This document shows, piece after piece, positions 30,774-33,880 of a stretch of DNA of 33,880 nucleotides (positions within the stretch are counted from its first letter, which is position 1; each line of letters starts with the position of its first letter). The notes beneath the pieces were generated by a model. The model made no database searches, was not told the origin of the DNA, and was given only the letters and a program-made list of their open reading frames with translations. Made by a program: the position numbers and the translations under genes. The stretch is from Bacteroidales bacterium (GTDB taxonomy: Bacteria; Bacteroidota; Bacteroidia; Bacteroidales; JAADJA01): assembly GCA_016933115.1 (NCBI GenBank), contig JAFGBL010000133.1:1-33880 (forward strand), written 5' to 3'.

Positions 30774-31562
30774 ATGAATAAACAATTTACTGAAATTGAT
30801 TTGCTCAAGCCAATACTCCAATTAAAGAATGGACTTATCATTTGGGTGACTAAAAAAATTACCTTTTTAAAAAACCTTGACCACATTTATCCCAGGTATT
30901 TCAGAATATTTTTACCCCTTTTATGCGCTGTTACTCCCGTTGCGGTTTTATTGGTATATATTGCTTTTCTACCGGCAATACAGGAAGGTGGAAATATTTT
31001 TTTAACGTCTCATCATCCGGTCATTATAAAGGATTCGGCGGACAATGAAAATGTTGACGCGATGGTGGCCCGGCAAAAAAACATCGGGAAATTACAACGG
31101 GCATTAAATAAACTCACCCCCTCTTCATCCTATTTATTGATAAACACCTCCGAAAATAAATTCCAACTTTATTCGGGAAAAAAACTGATCCGTGAAGGGA
31201 TTTGCTCAACAGGAAGCTATACCATGCTGGTTTCGGGGGAAAACAAAAAATGGATATTCAAAACACCGAAAGGGATTTTTAGAATCAGGGATAAAAAAAC
31301 CTCTCCGGTTTGGAAAAAGCCTGACTGGGCGTTTGTTGAGGAAGGATTACCCATTCCACCCCCCAATCATGATTCAAGGTTTGAATACGGTACGTTGGGA
31401 GATTATGCTTTGAGCCTGGGCGATGGATATATGATCCACGGAACATTATATCAACGATTCCTGGGATTGCCCGTAACACACGGTTGTGTGAGACTTGGTG
31501 ATGACGATCTTGAAAAAGTTTATCATACACTTTCAATTGGATCAAAAGTTTACATATTCTAG
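30774..31562 (+). CDS. L,D-transpeptidase (YkuD domain, canonical motif)
   Basis: 262 residues. Membrane anchor about 43-68 (RIFLPLLCAVTPVAVLLVYIAFLPAI). YkuD domain about 120-262: SSSYLLINTSENKFQLYSGKKL, FKTPKGIFRI, MIHGT with H222, and THGCVRL with H236 and nucleophile C238, a good match to the L,D-transpeptidase signature. Such enzymes form 3-3 crosslinks or attach proteins to mDAP of peptidoglycan. It starts 6 bp after the previous gene and ends 11 bp before the next, a tight operon. Together with the previous enzyme it forms a pair with different active-site types. Confidence 0.87.
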   Translation: MNKQFTEIDLLKPILQLKNGLIIWVTKKITFLKNLDHIYPRYFRIFLPLLCAVTPVAVLLVYIAFLPAIQEGGNIFLTSHHPVIIKDSADNENVDAMVARQKNIGKLQRALNKLTPSSSYLLINTSENKFQLYSGKKLIREGICSTGSYTMLVSGENKKWIFKTPKGIFRIRDKKTSPVWKKPDWAFVEEGLPIPPPNHDSRFEYGTLGDYALSLGDGYMIHGTLYQRFLGLPVTHGCVRLGDDDLEKVYHTLSIGSKVYIF

Positions 31563-31573
31563 ATTCATCAAAA

Positions 31574-32374
31574 ATGAATAAAAAAGACAAAAATTCAGGA
31601 AAAATCATACAATGGTTCGACCGTGTCAGCAGAAAACCTGTTTTGACTGTATTGCTGGCTATTCTAGTGCTTATTTTCATGACGACCGGGATATTGACTT
31701 CCTTATCTCCATATCAGTATCTGGGGGAACTGAATAAGCAGTTTCGATCCGATTCATTAATGATTCAGGTTAGCTCAAATGCATTGGATTCTTTGAAATT
31801 TGAAGAAGCATTTTTAAAGTCCCGATTGACTCTTTCGTCACTGGATTCCATTTCACTGGTTATTAACCTGAAGGACAGCCTGGCAACCCTTGAGATAAAA
31901 GGCGTTGTCATCTATTCTGTTAAAATCGAAAAAATAAATCAGAGTCTTATTTTTAATAAAATGGATCCCCGTTTAAGGTTGTTGGAATTTACTGATCCTA
32001 TGCAGGTTTCCGGTGTTTTTTCAACCATCCCGAAAGAGCAATATATGGTCAAGAATGCCCCTGCTGATACTTCTGATCTGCAATCTGCCCTTCCGGTAAT
32101 TGACACGGTTATTACCGATGCCGTCTGCTATATATTTTATTTTGAAAATGGATTACAGTTTGAGATTCGACAATTGGAAGCCCCATCAGGAAAAGTTTTA
32201 CGACAGTATGACCGGCATAACAAAAGGAAAGAAATATTCAAAATTGCAGGTGACCTTTTGCGTTTCAAAATACCCGATTATCGGCCCCAAATCAGCATTG
32301 AAATCAGAGGTGTAAATGCCCGAACCATCTTCCGGGCATTACCCGTCAAACCTGCGGTAGTTTTGAAATTCTAA
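31574..32374 (+). CDS. Membrane-anchored periplasmic protein of unknown function
   Basis: 266 residues. Basic N-terminus, then a single transmembrane helix about 23-45 (PVLTVLLAILVLIFMTTGILTSL), and a periplasmic domain. The latter has a long helix (LNKQFRSDSLMIQVSSNALDSLKFEEAFLKSRLTLSSLDS), a beta segment (LATLEIKGVVIYSVKI) and a basic C-terminal region. No catalytic motif is recognised. It is the last gene of the lipoprotein-transpeptidase cluster, 11 bp after the second enzyme, so it likely works with them, perhaps as an assembly or positioning factor. The downstream M28 gene is convergent, 16 bp away. Confidence 0.6.
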   Translation: MNKKDKNSGKIIQWFDRVSRKPVLTVLLAILVLIFMTTGILTSLSPYQYLGELNKQFRSDSLMIQVSSNALDSLKFEEAFLKSRLTLSSLDSISLVINLKDSLATLEIKGVVIYSVKIEKINQSLIFNKMDPRLRLLEFTDPMQVSGVFSTIPKEQYMVKNAPADTSDLQSALPVIDTVITDAVCYIFYFENGLQFEIRQLEAPSGKVLRQYDRHNKRKEIFKIAGDLLRFKIPDYRPQISIEIRGVNARTIFRALPVKPAVVLKF

Positions 32375-32390
32375 GGGAAAATTCAACCTG

Positions 32391-33880
32391 CTATTGTTTG
32401 GCTTCGGGAATTATTTTCAGGGAAATCCTTTCCCCTTTCCTTTTCACCTCAATGTCGGTTTCCACATCCGGCTTCAGTTGGCCCATGATATTCATAAAAT
32501 CGTAGATGTTATTGGTTTCTTTCCCATCAAGCCCGATAATGATATCGTCTGCCTGCAATCCTGCTTTTTCGGCGGGGCCACCCGGCCTTACGCCCTGTAT
32601 CTGAACTCCCGGTTCATCGCTGCCGGCATAAGCCGGAATGGTTCCCAGTGAAACCGTCGCAGCTCCCCGGCTGCCTTTTTTCGATTTTACTTGCACTTCA
32701 TGAAACGAGAGTGCCTGTTCGGGTTTCATGAGTTCGTTGATGACCAGCGAAGCCAGTTTTGTTACGCGATGCATACCTTCGAAGTTGATGAACTCAACAT
32801 CATCCGTGGGTGTATGATAATCATTGTGCACGCCGGTAAAAAAGCTGACCACTGGAATGCCTTTTAAATAAAATGAAGTTGCATCCGTCGGCAGATATGG
32901 ATCGCTGCTAAAAGTGAGATCAAAACCAGCCACCACATTTTTCTTTTCGAAAAAGGATTTCCATTCATCGGCAGAACCGATTCCCTGAATATCGAGTTTG
33001 TTGTTATTCACCCGGCCAACCATATCGAAATTGAAATAAGCCTTGATTTTTTCAGAAGGAACCGGCAAATGATTTGTGAAAGCCCCTGAACCCAATAGAC
33101 CCAATTCTTCACCCGACCAACTACAGAAAACCAGGTTATGTGTAATTTTTTCCGGATTGTCTTTCCTTTGACCCGCATAATATTCGGCCAGTTCGATCAC
33201 TGCCACGGTTCCGGATCCGTTATCGTCAGCACCATTGTGGATTTCATGCTTGTGTTCCAGTGTGGCCCGGGAGTTGGTTTCACCATGGCCCAGGTGGTCA
33301 TAGTGTGCACCGATAAAAATGTAATCTGCATCCGGGTTTGAAGAAGGTACCATAGCAACAACATTGTTATCCTGCGATTCGATCCGCTCTACTTTGGTGT
33401 GGATATCCGCGGTTGAAGCGGTTTCAAAAAGATGGTCGTTCCCTTTTGGATCCCCATCTTTAAGTTTTTCCTTAAGTTGTTCTACTGTTTGGTCAGAACC
33501 GGCCAGAATCTGATCAGCTGCATTTTCGGAAATCTGCAGAGAAATAATTCCCGAAGTACCGACGACCTCATGGCTCTCTTCATTTACGATCCTGTTGGTT
33601 ATGATCAGGATGGCCTTTGCCCCGTTTTGCCTTGCGATCATTTGCTTGTAACCGCTGGCAATATTCCGTTCAAAAAGTTTTTCTTTTTCTTTGTCTAACC
33701 CGGAAGGAATGCCATCGAGAACCATCACAATTTTATCTTTCACATCCAGCGAAGAATATGAATCATAATTATAGTCGGATCCGTTATTGATCTTCAGTCC
33801 GTAACCTGCAAAGACAATATTCCCGTTTGCTTCACCGCTTTCGGTTGATGCCATGGGTTTATAGTCTTCGTTTAGCTTAA
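32391..33880 (-). CDS. M28 aminopeptidase with PA and PDZ domains (5' end outside window)
   Basis: The frame is open to the window edge without a stop; an internal ATG at 33854 is probably not the start. N-terminal visible part is a PA-like domain (IVFAGYGLKINNG, VKDKIVMVLDG). The M28 zinc peptidase follows: GAHYDHLGHG, NGADDNGSGT, CSWSGEELGLLGS, FDMVGR and GVHNDYHTPTDD supply the ligands of the two-zinc centre. A C-terminal PDZ domain (GVRPGGPAEKAGLQADDIIIGLDGKE) ends the protein. It most likely acts in the periplasm or on the cell surface, cleaving N-terminal residues from peptides. Substrate unknown. Confidence 0.9.
   Translation of the reverse strand, partial: KLNEDYKPMASTESGEANGNIVFAGYGLKINNGSDYNYDSYSSLDVKDKIVMVLDGIPSGLDKEKEKLFERNIASGYKQMIARQNGAKAILIITNRIVNEESHEVVGTSGIISLQISENAADQILAGSDQTVEQLKEKLKDGDPKGNDHLFETASTADIHTKVERIESQDNNVVAMVPSSNPDADYIFIGAHYDHLGHGETNSRATLEHKHEIHNGADDNGSGTVAVIELAEYYAGQRKDNPEKITHNLVFCSWSGEELGLLGSGAFTNHLPVPSEKIKAYFNFDMVGRVNNNKLDIQGIGSADEWKSFFEKKNVVAGFDLTFSSDPYLPTDATSFYLKGIPVVSFFTGVHNDYHTPTDDVEFINFEGMHRVTKLASLVINELMKPEQALSFHEVQVKSKKGSRGAATVSLGTIPAYAGSDEPGVQIQGVRPGGPAEKAGLQADDIIIGLDGKETNNIYDFMNIMGQLKPDVETDIEVKRKGERISLKIIPEAKQ

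Overview
The window looks like a chromosomal segment of a Bacteroidota organism (Bacteroidales or Marinilabiliales-like). It is AT-rich and Shine-Dalgarno sequences are almost absent. Several genes are preceded by the Bacteroidota promoter pair TTG/TTTG - about 20 bp - TAnnTTTG. The gene content also fits: a beta-propeller hybrid-type histidine kinase, secreted and lipoprotein genes of Bacteroidota type, and degenerate GTTCNNN heptad tracts in the gaps between genes. No rRNA, tRNA, CRISPR array or insertion sequence was found.

Layout. 1-3650: a cut-off trypsin-like secreted protease (-), a B12-binding radical SAM protein (+), and a small minus-strand pair (His-rich NifX-like protein, membrane methyltransferase). 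3651-7972: a two-gene unit of a PHP-domain/GT4 glycosyltransferase fusion and a GH13 alpha-glucosidase. 8008-11952: a 58-residue small ORF, a DedA-family membrane protein, a stand-alone SIR2-like protein, an AlkD-like DNA glycosylase, a VOC protein and a zinc-ribbon protein. 11987-14204: a 4-aminobenzoate set with pabA divergent from overlapping pabB-pabC. 14266-18891: a NarL-type two-component system followed by a secreted protein made of two tandem related domains. 18892-19727: a gene-poor stretch with hairpin-rich repeats. 19728-21371: a large secreted protein of unknown function (-).

21574-22914 is an arsenic methylation unit: arsR with a self-overlapping operator, then an unusual arsM with a Cys/His-rich N-terminus. 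23031-27692 is a membrane-bound uptake [NiFe]-hydrogenase operon (hypC, small subunit, large subunit, cytochrome b, maturation protease). The small subunit carries all six cysteines of the O2-tolerant [4Fe-3S] type plus one more. A triple AATAACAA/TTGTTATT operator lies in front of it. The remaining Hyp maturation genes are not in the window.

27720-32374 is the part I find most intriguing. An ECF sigma factor with a small PepSY-like partner (-) lies divergent from a helical lipoprotein with a C-terminal lysine, two YkuD-fold L,D-transpeptidase-type enzymes and an unknown membrane-anchored protein. The first enzyme carries the same helical module as the lipoprotein. The arrangement suggests, but does not prove, a Braun-lipoprotein-like system for tethering the outer membrane to peptidoglycan. 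The window ends inside a PA/M28/PDZ aminopeptidase gene (-).
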